Below, in pieces: positions 10,614 through 20,233 of a stretch of DNA of 25,683 nt. This stretch comes from Purshia tridentata (taxonomy: Eukaryota; Streptophyta; Magnoliopsida; Rosales; Rosaceae). The position numbers were made by a program, and so were the translations under genes. Every line of letters begins with the position of its first letter. The first letter of the stretch is position 1. The notes under the pieces are model-generated. The model did no database searches and was not told the origin of the DNA. It saw only the letters and a program-made list of their open reading frames with translations. Where the stretch lies: assembly GCA_003254885.1 (NCBI GenBank), contig QANT01007717.1:1-25683 (forward strand). Reading direction: 5' to 3'.

Positions 10614-11845
10614 GTGGAACGTCATTTCGGCGCACACCGTTCACAACTTGGTTGAAGTTGCACCAAAGCGTGCGCGGTTGGCAAGAAGCACGTTCTCATG
10701 CTTGGATTAACGTTCTAGCCCTCAAGAGGCACATTTCGTGTTAAGAAGGAACTAAAACCTGATTTCGGTGCCTACTCAGTCTACTTTCGTCTAAATTGCC
10801 CGGTTGGCAAGAAGGAAATGAGGACGCACGTTGTCATGTCTAGATTAGCGTGCGAGCCCCAAAGAACCACTTTAGGTGTTAAGAATGCACGAAAACGTCA
10901 TTTCGGTGCGTACTCAGTCCAAATTGCACCAAAACTTCCTTGGTGGGCAAGAAAGACATAAGGAAGCACTTTCTCATGTCTCGATGCTAGCGTGCTAACC
11001 CTAAGGAACCACTTGAGCTCTTAAGAGTGCACGAAAACGTCATTTCGGTGCACACTGAGTCCAATTCGATTAAAGTTGCACCAAAATGTTCCCCGTTGGA
11101 AAGAAAGACGTGGGGAGGAACTTTCTCGTGTCTCGATAAGCGTTCAAGCCCCTCCCCGTTGGAAAGAAAGACATGGGGAAGAACTTTATCGTGTCTCGAT
11201 AAGCGTTCAAGCCCCAAAGAAAAACTTTAGGTGGTAAGAATGCACGAATACGTCGTTTCGGTGTATACTCAGTCTAACTTGGTCCAAATTGCACCAAGAC
11301 GTGCCCGATTGGCAAGAAAGGGGTGAGGGAGCACTCTTTAATGTCCTGATTAGCGTGATAGCCCTCGAGAACCACTTTGGCTGTTGGGAATGAACGAAAG
11401 CGTCATTTCGGTGCACACTCTGTACAATTTGGTTAAGGTTACACCAAAACGTTATCGGTTGGCAAGAAAGACATGCGGAAGCACTTTCTCATGCTTGGAT
11501 TAGCATTCTAGCCCTAAAGAAGCACATTTCGTGCTTAGAAGGCACGAAAACATCATTTCGGTGCGTACTCAATCCAATTTCGCGCAATTTCCACCAAAAA
11601 GGTGCCCGGTTGGCAAGAAAGATGTGGGGAAGCACTTTCCCATTCTTGGATTAGCGTTCTAGCCCTCAAGAAGCACAAGCTTTCGTTAAGAACGCACGAA
11701 AGCCTCATTTCGGTGCCTCCTCAACCCAATTTCGTTTCAATTGCACCAAAACGTCGCCGGTTGGCAATGAAGACATGAGGAAGCACTTTCCCTTGTTCGG
11801 ATAAGCGTTCCAGCCCCAACGAACCAGGTTAGGTGTGAAGAATGC
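10614..11845 (+). repeat. HOR unit 7 (1232 bp): 63-bp duplication and 12-bp deletion
   Basis: Monomer 2 lacks 12 bp (the CATCAAAACGTG stretch, near 10800). Monomer 4 has a 63-bp tandem duplication with copies at 11090-11152 and 11153-11215. The net is 1181 + 63 - 12 = 1232 bp. Confidence 0.9.
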
Positions 11846-12720
11846 GTGGAACGTCATTTCGGCGCACACCGTGCACAACTTGGTTGAAGTTGCACCAAAG
11901 CGTGCGCGGTTGGCAAGAAGCACGTTCTCATGCTTGGATTAACGTTCTAGCCCTCAAGAGGCACATTTCGTGTTAAGAAGGAACTAAAACCTCATTTCGG
12001 TGCCTCCTCAGTCTACTTTCGTCTAAATTGCATCAAAACGTTCCCTTTTGGCAAGAAGGACATGAGGACGCACGTTGTCATGTNGACGCACGTTCTCATG
12101 TCTCGATTAGCGTGCCAGCCCCAAAGAACCACTTTAGGTGTTAAGAATGCACAAAATCATCATTTCGGTGCGTACTCAGTCCAAATTGCACCAAAACATC
12201 CTTGGTGGGCAAGAAACACATAAGGAAGCACTTTCTCATGTCTCGATATTAGCGTGCTAAACCTAAGGAAGAACTTGAGGTCTTAAGAATGCACGAAAAC
12301 GTCATTTCGGTGCACACTGAGTCCAATTCGATTAAATTTGCACCAAAATGTTCCCCGCTGGAAAGAAAGACATGGGGGAGAGCTTTCTCGTGTCTCGATA
12401 AGCGTTCAAGCCCAACGTTCCCCGGTGGAAAGAAAGACGTGGGGAAGGACTCTCTCATCTCGATGAGCGTTCAAGCCCCAAAGAACAGCTTTAGGTGCTA
12501 AGAGTGCACGAATACGTCATTTCGGTGCATACTCAGTCTAACTTGGTCCAAATTGAACCAAAACGTGCCCGATTGGAGAGAAAGAGGTGAGGAAGCACTC
12601 CCTAATGTGTCGATTAGCGTGCTAGCCCTAAAGAACCACTTCGGGTCTTAGGAATGAACGAAGACGTCACTTCGGTGCGCTCTCTGTACAGTTTGGTTAA
12701 AGTTGCACCAAAACGTTATC
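11846..12720 (+). repeat. HOR unit 8, truncated by LINE-1 and more diverged
   Basis: Monomers 1-5 plus the head of monomer 6 remain; the unit stops at GCACCAAAACGTTATC, directly against the LINE-1 T run. It has more substitutions than units 1-7. It carries another ~66-bp duplication in monomer 4 (copies from about 12350 and 12416) and an assembly N at 12084 between two GACGCACGTTNTCATGT copies. Confidence 0.88.
12084..12084. other. Assembly N flanked by a direct duplication
   Basis: The single ambiguous base sits between GACGCACGTTGTCATGT (12067-12083) and GACGCACGTTCTCATGT (12085-12101). Undetected overlap of two contig ends would give exactly this picture. A genuine partial duplication is also possible, because the satellite has several. 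Confidence 0.7.
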
Positions 12721-12913
12721 TTTTTTTTTTGGTAAATAAATTGTAATAAATAAAGTGGGAGAACAAATAGAAATACAAGGGGCATACCCCAGGGAACAAA
12801 GCCAACAATGGCCAAAACCAACAGCAAGAGTAGAACAACCTAGCCTATGGGCAACCAGCCCACTAGGCGGGAACTAAACAAAACTTAGGGTAAGAGGAAC
12901 CACAAGTAGACCA
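12721..12913 (-). other. LINE-1 3' UTR and poly(A) tail
   Basis: T10 at 12721-12730 is the minus-strand poly(A), preceded in the sense direction by CAATTTATTTACC. The UTR between it and the ORF2 stop (12914) is about 180 bp. A TTTATTTACC-plus-poly(A) end is common in plant LINEs. The tail abuts satellite monomer 6. Confidence 0.8.
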
Positions 12914-14440
12914 CTATTCTCCAAGTTGCCAATCCCGGAGGATGATGCAAGAGGAAGACGAGATAGTTGAAAGTCTACCCTTGATGGAGTTAACAATCAA
13001 GTTAAAAAGGGCAGCTGAATTCATAGCTTCCCCTTTCAAAATACGATTGTTTCTTTCCCTCCAAATAGAGTAAGTAGCCGCTGCCAAGCAAAGCTTCTTA
13101 ATAGTGGTCATAGTGTGCTTCCCTTTCCACATAGCAGCCAGCCTAGAAACCATAAGAGGCCAAACATGATGGGAAACCGAGGTGCCACATTTAGCCAAGA
13201 GCCGAGACCAAATGGAGAGGTTGAATGGACATTCAAAGAAGAGGTGGGCATGAGATTCCGTGTCAGACTTGCAAAGAACACAGAGAGGATCAATATCTTG
13301 ATTGTAAGCCACCATGCGATCAGCGGTAGCCAATCTTTCTCGGATTGCCAACCAAAGAATGAAGCTCATACACGGAATGTTGTGGCTAAACCAAACCATT
13401 CTAAACCATGGAACCTTGGGGTTGCACTCTCTCAAGTGTTCCCAAGTGGAGGCAGTGGTGTAATGGCCCGAAGGGGAGGGGAGCCACGAGATAACATCCT
13501 CCATTTCAGAGTTGGGGTTATAAGGGGGCATGCTTTGCCTACACTCAATCAGATCCGGGGAGTTAGCCACCGGCCAATTCCATTGGTATCCACACACAAT
13601 GGCGCTAACCTTAGAGTTCGAAGGAAGCCCGGAATCATAAATAATTCTATCACCCCAAACAGAAGTTATTGGACCACGAGGATGCCAATTATCATGCCAT
13701 AGAGAGGTCTTCTCACCATTCCCAATCTTGTGGAGAACAAAGGGGTGAGCTAAGCACCGAAGCTTAAGGATCTTCCTCCAATTCCAAGAGCAGATTTGAG
13801 GAGGATTTACCTTCCAAATATTCCTTCCTTTGAGGTGGTAGGCATGTATCCATCTAGTCCAAATGTTATCCACTCCCGAAATAATCTGCCATAAGTGTCT
13901 CATCATAAGGGACTTGTTCCAAATGGGGAGAGACTTAATACCAAGACCCCCTTCATCCTTTGGCTTACAAATATCAGCCCACTTCACCTTTGCTCCCTGA
14001 ATCTTATCCTCCCTACCAGACCAAAGGAAGGATCGAAGCTTTTGCTCAATCTTAAGAAGGACCTTTTTGGGAAGCATAATGTGGCTTGACCAAAAAATAT
14101 GCATACTAGATAACACTGAAATAATAAGTTGAAGTCTTCCCGCATAGGAGAGGAATTTATTCCTCCAAGAATTAATGCGCCCAGCCACGTTATCAACAAG
14201 CTTGATGCAATCCCTTATCCTTAGCTTCGAAGAGATGATAGGTATACCAAGGTACCTAATGGGGAGGCTGCCCATCTTGAAATTTCGGCAGTCTTCCATC
14301 ATGAGCTGCATATTCAATGGAACCCCAGAAGTGAAGATATTACTCTTTTGAGAGTTAGCCTTAAGACCCGAAATCTCATGAAACTCAGTCAAAGCCTCCT
14401 TAAGCGTGAGAATTGAGGGGAGATCACCCTGACAAAGCAT
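12914..14440 (-). pseudogene. ORF2 C-terminal segment with zf-RVT zinc motif (508 codons open)
   Basis: This is the longest open frame in the window. It carries the region after RT motif C: GLKANSQKSNI, RYLGIPI, GRLQLIISVL, PKDEGGLGI. From about residue 345 it has the zinc-binding zf-RVT domain, with WLAIRERLATADR followed by CVLC (Cys387, Cys390), His397/His399 and Cys404, encoded at 13229-13282. This domain is common at the C terminus of plant L1 ORF2 and in retroelement-derived host fragments. No RNase H follows. The frame is open only by chance or relative youth of this part, because the upstream stop at 14462-14464 separates it from the rest. Confidence 0.9.
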
Positions 14441-14446
14441 TATAAG

Positions 14447-15652
14447 GTCATCCGCAAAACACTAGTGAGTGAGCTTCACTTTTTCACATTTCCAATGATA
14501 TTTAAAAATTTGATTATGGCTGGTCTTGTAGGCGATAGGACTTCCATGGCAATGACAAAGAGATAGGGGGACAAGGGATCACCTTGACGAAGACCACGAG
14601 AACTAGGAAAGAACCCCGCCAATTCACCATTAACACAAATAGAGAATTTTGGAGTAGAGATGCAAGNAGAGATGCAATCCTTGATCCATTTGATCATAAT
14701 ACCTAGGAAGTTAAGGGCAGCAAGGGTGTGGATAATAAAGTTCCAATCCACCATATTATAAGCTTTCATAATATTAACTTTAAGCGCACACTTAGGAGTC
14801 TTCCCATTCTTGTGATAGTCACGGAACAACTCCTGCACCAAAAGAATGTTATCACCAATTCTACGACCCCCCACAAAGGCCGTTTGGGAAGGGCTAATAA
14901 TAAAGGGCGGCACCATTTTGATCCTATTGGCCATAACCTTAGAAATAATCTTGTAAAGAGTATTGCAGCAAGAAATAGGTCGGAAATCACTAAGCTTAGT
15001 GGCATTGGGCACCTTAGGCATGAGAGAGACCGAAGTAGCATTGCAATCTCTAAGCAATTGCCCCGTGGAGAAGAATTCCTTGATAGCCTCAATAATTTCC
15101 TCCCCAGTAATGTGCCAAGTTGCATGGAAAAATGGCCATTGAAACCATTGGGACCAGGAGCTTTGTTTGGATTCATGGAGAAGCAAGCCTCTTTGTTTTA
15201 GCAGAAGAAACAACTTGACCAAGAGAGGTAGCCTGCTCATCCAAAATAGCATTATACACTATGCCCGTCACTATCAAGCCGATATCACTTCTAGGGGAGT
15301 TAGAAGCAGTCCATAAGTCTTGATAGAACTTCACCACCTGATTTTTTATGTTTTCAACCCCCTCAACTTTAAAACCATCCTCACAGAGAAGAGAAGAGAT
15401 TCTATTAATATTTCTTCTCCCTATAGTAGATTTGAAGAAGAAAGCCGAGTTCCTATCTCCCTCTTTTAACCATTGGATTTGGGATTTTTGCTTATCAAAA
15501 GACTCCTCCACCTCAAGAGCCTTAGCATACTCCTTAACCAAGGCTTTTTCCTCCAGCCTTAGAGTAGGATCACACGGAATTGGTAGCCAAACACATCTGA
15601 CAATCAGCCAACTTTTCCTTTGCAGTCGTCCTATTAAGAGCGACATTGCCAA
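14447..15652 (-). pseudogene. ORF2 linker and reverse transcriptase core, catalytically dead
   Basis: The linker has WLKEGDRNSAFFF. The RT core follows: NPNKAPGPNG, FRPISCCNTLYKIISK, QTAFVGGRRI, then motif A as KVNIMKAYNMVDW, motif B as [13 protein letters not shown], and motif C as CFADDL encoded at about 14444-14461. In active plant LINEs motif A reads KVDI.KAYD. Here the catalytic Asp codon at 14773-14775 encodes Asn, and the later Asp is also Asn. A TAG at 14462-14464 sits just before FADD where Leu is normal. Frames change near 15185, 15130 and 14510. NPNKAPGPNG also has Asn where Asp is usual. Confidence 0.9.
14667..14667. other. Assembly N within the LINE-1 RT
   Basis: The N lies between two AGAGATGCAA copies. 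Removing one copy plus the N (12 nt) restores an uninterrupted DCISTPKF-type reading, whereas the sequence as given repeats CIS on both sides of an unknown residue. This supports an assembly join, not biology. Confidence 0.75.
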
Positions 15653-15821
15653 CTATGTTCTTGTTTAGCTTCTTCAATTCAACCTTGATGAGTTTGAGCT
15701 TCCTTGAAACCCGGAACTAATGAGAGCCAACAATAGAGGTGTTCCAACATCGCACAACAAGGAGGATGAAGTCCTCCCAACTAGCCATGAAATTGAAGAA
15801 CTTGAAAGGGCATTTCCTCGC

Positions 15822-16545
15822 TTAGGGAGAGATCCCCATTCTAACTACACAAGGGCAATGATCGAATATGCCTAGAAGGAGAAAATCAACCCTGGAGTTA
15901 ACAAACTTTGAAATCCACGCTTCATTAACCATAACCCTATCGAGCTTTTTGGAAACACAATCTAGAGCGTCTCTTTTATCACTCCAAGTACAAAGAGCCC
16001 CGGTAAAATGAAGGTCATCCACTTCCATATTCTCAGTGCAATTTTGAAACTCAACCATAGCGTTGATAACCCTATTAGAGCCCCCTTGATCTCAAAGGAA
16101 TTACTAGCCACATTAAAGTCCCCTAGCATGACCCACTGCATGCCCCCAAAATAAGTGTAAGACCTGCCCAAGATCCTCCACAACTCCTTACGGTGCCCAC
16201 CATCATCAGAGCCATAGACAAAGGTAGCATAAAACTCAAAATTACACTCAATATGATGAACCTGATAATTGATAAACTGATCGGATTCTCAAGTTTAACA
16301 TGATGAAAGATGCTTGGGTTCCAAGCCACCCAAATTCTACCACGATCAAGGGAATTAGAATTATCCTCCACAATCCAATTATTATTAAAAGTAGAGTTAG
16401 AGACAAACACCTTGTTGCACATCCGGACCCTAGTCTCAACAATGCCAATAAGAGAGAGCTTATTATCGAGCACAAAATTCCTAACTTCAGCTTGTTTGGA
16501 GGTTGAATTAAGCTCCTTTATGTTCCAACAAGAAAACTTGATCAT
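15822..16545 (-). pseudogene. ORF2 N-terminal AP-like endonuclease domain
   Basis: Residues typical of the exonuclease-endonuclease-phosphatase fold are visible in order, over three frames. These are CWNI (Asn8) and VETR (Glu37) in the first frame, MLGDFNVAS (the GDFN motif) in the second, and KLDRVMVN then FDHC in the third. The usual SDH before the last histidine reads FDH here, so Ser is replaced by Phe. The frame changes near 16284 and 16083 each fit loss of one base. A TAA at 15822-15824 then interrupts the link to the reverse transcriptase. Confidence 0.88.
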
Positions 16546-18343
16546 GGTGGCAGGTTTTTAGTAGTGCCAGGCTAGTCTTGCCCTTCTTACCTGATTTCTT
16601 TTTATGTTTCTTGTGCTTTTTCTTGCTCGTGGAAGTAGCAGCCACAATAGGAACTCCATCAATGTTTTTCCCTAACAACTTGGTCGGCCATAAGGACAAA
16701 TCCGAGGAGGCCGTGCTTGGCTCCAAATCGCTATCTACCTCCATCTCTCCATCAAGAAATTGGAAGGGATTAGAGGAGGTAACCTTTGGGGCTGGGAAAG
16801 AGGGCTCACTCTCCCAATTAACGGCACAAGAGCTACTATCACCCCTGAAATTTTGAACAGCACCAATCACTTCAATAGGGTTGGTAATTGTGGTCCAACC
16901 CTTAGTCCCTTCATCAACTTTCTCCTTATTCTTACCAACAGGAACAACACCCTCCCTAGAAAGAGCACCTAGGATATCAATGATAGGTGGAGAGGCATCA
17001 CTAGCCTTCTTCTTAACCCAAACCAATGGTTCTGGCCCATAGTGCAGCTGTCCGTAACATGACCAAAAGAATTGCAAAGAGTACATATCTTAGGTTTCCA
17101 TTGGTAGTCCACCTTAATCTCAACAGAAGTGCCTTCCTTCACAATTAACTCTGACCTAGCATCAATCTCCACACTCACCCTAGCATAGGAAATTCTTTTG
17201 CAAGTTTTGGTGAGGTTATCGACATAGAGAGGCCTGCCTACCGTACTAGCAATATAGCTCAGCCCCCTATCTGTTAAGAATTCATGAGGGACATTGTAGA
17301 ATTTGGCCCAAAGAGGAATTTCGGTATGTGAATCCTTAGTTAAAATTAGGCCCGGTTGCCACCTCTTAAGGAATAAAGGTTGCCCGGCAAATAGCCATGG
17401 ACTTGCCTCCAAAATGGTAGAGTACGCATCAGCTTTGGAGAACTTGAAGAAGAAGAAGCCATTCTCATTTGCAAACACCTCCTCCAGCCCTTTATTGCCC
17501 TATACCCTATGAGCAAAATTCTTAACCACATAAAAGGGAAGCTTCTTCCCTAAAATTAAGCCCACCAAAGAATCTTTCCAACTTTTACAACCCTCAGCTG
17601 CCACATCAAGGGGTGGAGACACCACCCTTCTACCTCCATTAGCACTAGGTTGGTGGAATTGAGGTTGCATGGGCGCATGATGAGTTTCCCCCTCACCAAT
17701 GACAGCCTGGCTATAATTCATTATCTTATGAGGCATAGTTTGACCCTTTGGACAAGAGGCATGCTCCTCATTTGAATTTTTAAAGTCAACCATGTCATGT
17801 GACACAATCTAGGAAGTGGAAGAAGCCTTAGCCAAATCAGAGCTAGCAGCCAAAAGCTTACCATTTGAAGAAAGTGGCAGCACGCCAATGGGAGAAGTGC
17901 CAGCAGCTGTACCTTTTGTCCTCCAAACCCATGTGATGAGTGTTGGGAGCACCAAAAAACAAAGGACCCCTATCAGTAGACTTGACCATGTCGCCCTCCA
18001 ATGCACACAAGTGATGTTGACATGGGGGCTGAATACTTTTGACCATCATGGACTTGTCCAAACCCCTATTATCCAATAGATTATTAACCCTTGGATAATA
18101 GGATGTTCCAACACCCATAGCATCACCACCAAGGCTAGAGCTTCGAACCAGAGGTGGAATGAGCTCAAGATAGCCCTTTGAAGTCAGCAGCAACCTAGCT
18201 GGACCACCACCACACGGTCTGCCCCCAAACAATAAAGGAGGCGCCATTAGACTAGTACCCAAGGGGTGGTCCCCAATTGTAGGTGCACTTCCACCATCCT
18301 AAGCCTTCCCCAAGCAAAACTGACTTGGTTGAAGGCTAAACAT
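16508..18343 (-). pseudogene. LINE-1 ORF1 (gag-like, DUF4283 plus CCHC knuckle), inactivated
   Basis: ORF1 proteins of plant L1 elements bind the element RNA. The proposed start at 18343 is the Met that aligns with Met at 23799 in LINE-2 (AIGMFS against AISMAK). Recognisable parts, N to C: NNLLDNRGL (shared with LINE-2), NYSQAV, the DUF4283-like core (LVGLILGKKLPF, NGFFFFKFSK, PWLFAGQPLFLKRW, LILTKDSH, FYNVPHEFLT), the zinc knuckle CTLCNSFGHVTDSC (CX2CX4HX4C, 17044-17085), TNPIEVIGA, and a basic Lys-rich tail. Lesions are TAG at 18299-18301 (codon 15), a frameshift near 17930, TAG at 17809-17811, TAG at 17500-17502 (LINE-2 has Trp here), and a small indel frameshift near 17040. Relative to LINE-2 about 14 residues are missing before the knuckle. 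Confidence 0.9.
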
Positions 18344-18634
18344 ACCAATGGCAGCATACTCCTTAACCAAAGAAGGAGAAAAAACTAAAGGGGGAGAGAA
18401 AGTACCCTGAAAGTTAAAAGAGGGTGACAGGTTTGTTATGGATGGGCAGGTAAGTTCTGAGGTATTTTGGGCAAAGGGTTGGGGGGATGAGAGAAAACTA
18501 GAAGAGGTGATATTTCAAGAGGAAATAAAGGTGGCTATGAGGTGGTATGTATGGTTTAGTTGCAGGTGGTGGTGGTCGAACTTGGGTAGTGAGAAGGAAG
18601 GCAGAAAACTAAAGAGAAAGGAGAGCATCTCCCT
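18344..18634 (-). other. LINE-1 5' UTR
   Basis: This is the minus-strand leader between the GGGAGATGCTCTCC start motif and the proposed ORF1 ATG. It is pyrimidine-rich in the sense direction. The first bases resemble the start of LINE-2 (AGAGATGCTCCCCC), which argues that both copies are complete at the 5' end. No promoter element can be assigned with confidence. Confidence 0.6.
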
Positions 18635-18667
18635 CTAACCCCACTTTTCTTTAAAGCTATATCCAAT
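18635..18667. other. 33-bp unassigned junction segment at the satellite orientation switch
   Basis: Between the LINE-1 5' motif and the first recognisable minus-oriented satellite there is a short sequence of unclear origin. It contains AACCCCACTTTT, which with AAAGTGGTT at 18669-18677 forms an imperfect inverted repeat. The left part could be a scrap of plus-oriented satellite (GAACCACTTTA), extra LINE 5' sequence or junction filler. Confidence 0.45.
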
Positions 18668-18750
18668 TAAAGTGGTTCATTTGGGCTAGAACGCTAACCC
18701 AAACAACAGAAAGCGCTTCCTTATGTTTTTATTGCCAACCGGGCACATTT

Positions 18751-20233
18751 TGGTGCAATTGAAATGAAATTACTTTGAGTATGCACCGAAATGATGTTTT
18801 CGTGCGTTCTTAACAGAAATATGTGCTTCTCGAGGGATAGAACGCTAATCCAAGCATTAGAAAGTGCTTCCCCATATCTTTCTTGCTAACCGGACACATT
18901 TTGGTGGAAATTGCACGAAATTGGACTGAGTCTACACCGAAATGATGTTTTCGTTAATTCTAAACACGAAATGTACTTCTTTAGGCCCAAAATGATAATC
19001 TAAGCATGAGAAACTGCTTCCCCATGTCTTTCTCACCAACCAATAACGTTTTGGTGCAACTTTAACCAATTTGTACTAAGTGTGCACTGAAATAACATTT
19101 TTGCTCATTCTTGAAACCTAAAGTGGTTCCTTAGGGTGAGTACGCTAATCGAGACATTAGAGGTGCTTCCTTTTCTCTTTCGTGCTAACTGGGCACGTTT
19201 TGGAGCAATTTAGACAAAGTTAGGCTGATTATGCATCGAAAAGACATTTTTGTTCTATCCTAACAAGAAATGTGCTTCTTTGAGGCTGGAATGCTAATCT
19301 AAGCATGAGAAAGTGCATCCCTATGTCTTTCTTGCCAATCGAGCACATTTTGTTGCAACGATAGCTGAATTTGACACAATGTGCACAGAAATGACGTATT
19401 CATACATTCTTAACACCTAAAGTAGTTCATTTGCGCTAGAACGCTAATCCAGACATGAGAAAGTGGTTCCCCATGTGGTTCTGGTCAACCGAGCAAGTTT
19501 TGGTGCAAGCCTATTCAAATTGCACCAAGTGTGCACCAAAATGACGTATTCATGCATTCTTCTCACCTAAAGTGGATCTTTAAGGCTTGAACGCTGATCG
19601 AGACATGAGAAAGTGCATCCCCATGTCTTTCTTGCCAACCGGGAATGTTTTGGTGTAACTTTAATCAAATTGGACTCAGTGTGCACCGAAATGACTTTTT
19701 CGTGCATTCTTAAGAGCCAAAGCAATTCTTTAGGGTTAGTACGCTAATATCGAGGCATGAGAAAGTGCTTCCTCATGTCTTTCTTACCAACCAGGAAAGT
19801 TTTGGTGCAATTTGGACTAATTTGGACTGAATATGCACCAAAATGATGTTTTCGTGCATTCTTAACACCTAAAGTGGTTCTTTAGGGCTAGCACGCTAAT
19901 AGAGACATAAGAAAGTACTTCCTCATGCCTTTCTTGCCAACCGAGCAATCATGCAATTCTGACGAAAGTAGATTGAGTGTGCGCCAAATTGACGTTTTAG
20001 TTCTTTCTTAACACGGATGTGCTTCTTGAGGGCTAGAACGTTAATCCAAGCATGGGAATGTGCTTCTTGCTGATTGAGCACGTTTTGGTGCAACTTAACT
20101 AAATTGTACACAATGTGCACCAAAATGATGTTCCATGCATTCTCAATACCTAAAGTGGTTCATTTTGGCTAGAACGCTTATCCAAATAAGAGAAAGTGCC
20201 TCCTTATGTCTTTATTGCCAATAGGGGACGTTT
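18751..20233 (-). repeat. Right HOR unit A (1483 bp, 10 monomers)
   Basis: Plus-strand order 8, 7, 6, 5, X, Y, 4, 3, 2, 1. X is near 19340 and Y near 19495. Monomer 2 (near 19945) has lost part of the TTTTGGTG core. Confidence 0.85.

Larger units (their letters stand above)
3308..12720 (+). repeat. Left satellite array: 148-bp monomers in a 1181-bp 8-mer HOR
   Basis: The monomer core is TGCACCAAAACGT...GGTTGGCAAGAAAGACATG...AAGCACTTTCTCATG...ATTAGCGT...TTTCGGTGCA. In the first unit successive TGCACC-type anchors lie at 3353, 3491, 3631, 3783, 3933, 4083, 4233 and 4385, then the next unit at 4534: eight monomers of 138-152 bp summing to 1181 bp. Corresponding sites in successive HOR units (GTGGAACGTC or close variant) lie at 3308, 4489, 5671, 6852, 8157, 9433, 10614 and 11846. 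Copies of the same monomer in different units look almost identical, while different monomers within a unit are clearly diverged, which is the hallmark of an HOR. Such arrays are typical of centromeric or other heterochromatin, but location cannot be read from sequence. Short ORFs inside it are repeat artefacts. Confidence 0.96.
12914..16545 (-). pseudogene. LINE-1 ORF2 (endonuclease-reverse transcriptase), inactivated
   Basis: In an intact element this protein nicks the target DNA and copies the LINE RNA onto it (target-primed reverse transcription). The ATG at 16545 opens MIKFSCWNIKELN, the usual start of the endonuclease. The frame must change at about 16284, 16083, 15575, 15185, 15130 and 14510. 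In-frame stops lie at 15822-15824 (TAA), 15717-15719 (TAG) and 14462-14464 (TAG). Conserved blocks remain recognisable across these breaks. The assembly N at 14667 adds a 12-nt duplication that repeats the CIS residues. The first 38 nt overlap the end of ORF1 in another frame. The number of lesions indicates an old copy under no protein-level selection. The family call is firm; exact lesion positions are good to about 10-20 bp. Confidence 0.92.
12721..18634 (-). mobile_element. LINE-1: near full-length, degenerate plant L1-type retrotransposon
   Basis: The element runs on the minus strand from a 5' motif GGGAGATGCTC (near 18634) to a poly(A) seen as T10 at 12721-12730. In order it has a 5' UTR, an ORF1 with a DUF4283-like region and CCHC knuckle, an ORF2 with AP endonuclease, reverse transcriptase and a zf-RVT C-terminal region, and a short 3' UTR. 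Its length of ~5.9 kb fits full-length plant L1 elements. No LTRs and no RNase H domain are seen. Stops and frameshifts in both ORFs make it non-autonomous. The satellite on its left is plus-oriented and on its right minus-oriented, and I find no target-site duplication. Confidence 0.95.

Noticed and set aside
3850..11923. Many short open frames (60-128 codons) inside the satellite on both strands, some with identical translations
   Set aside because: They recur with the HOR period, overlap on both strands and mostly begin at TTG or other non-ATG codons. They follow from repetition of a sequence that happens to be open and have no domain or codon evidence.
3308..12720. CRISPR-like regular spacing
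   Set aside because: The whole monomer is conserved, with no unique spacers and a ~148-bp period. It is a tandem satellite, not a CRISPR array.
12731..13230. Possible RNase H domain after the LINE-1 zf-RVT motif
   Set aside because: The protein ends about 105 residues after the zinc motif with no DEDD-type residues in the expected pattern.
13115..13702. 195-codon open frame on the plus strand
   Set aside because: It is antisense to the well-supported LINE-1 ORF2 C-terminal segment. Other plus-strand frames between 13.8 and 18.1 kb are likewise antisense shadows.
12721..18634. Host gene with zf-RVT or reverse-transcriptase-like domain
   Set aside because: The full LINE order, poly(A) end, 5' motif and many lesions identify a retrotransposon copy rather than a domesticated gene.
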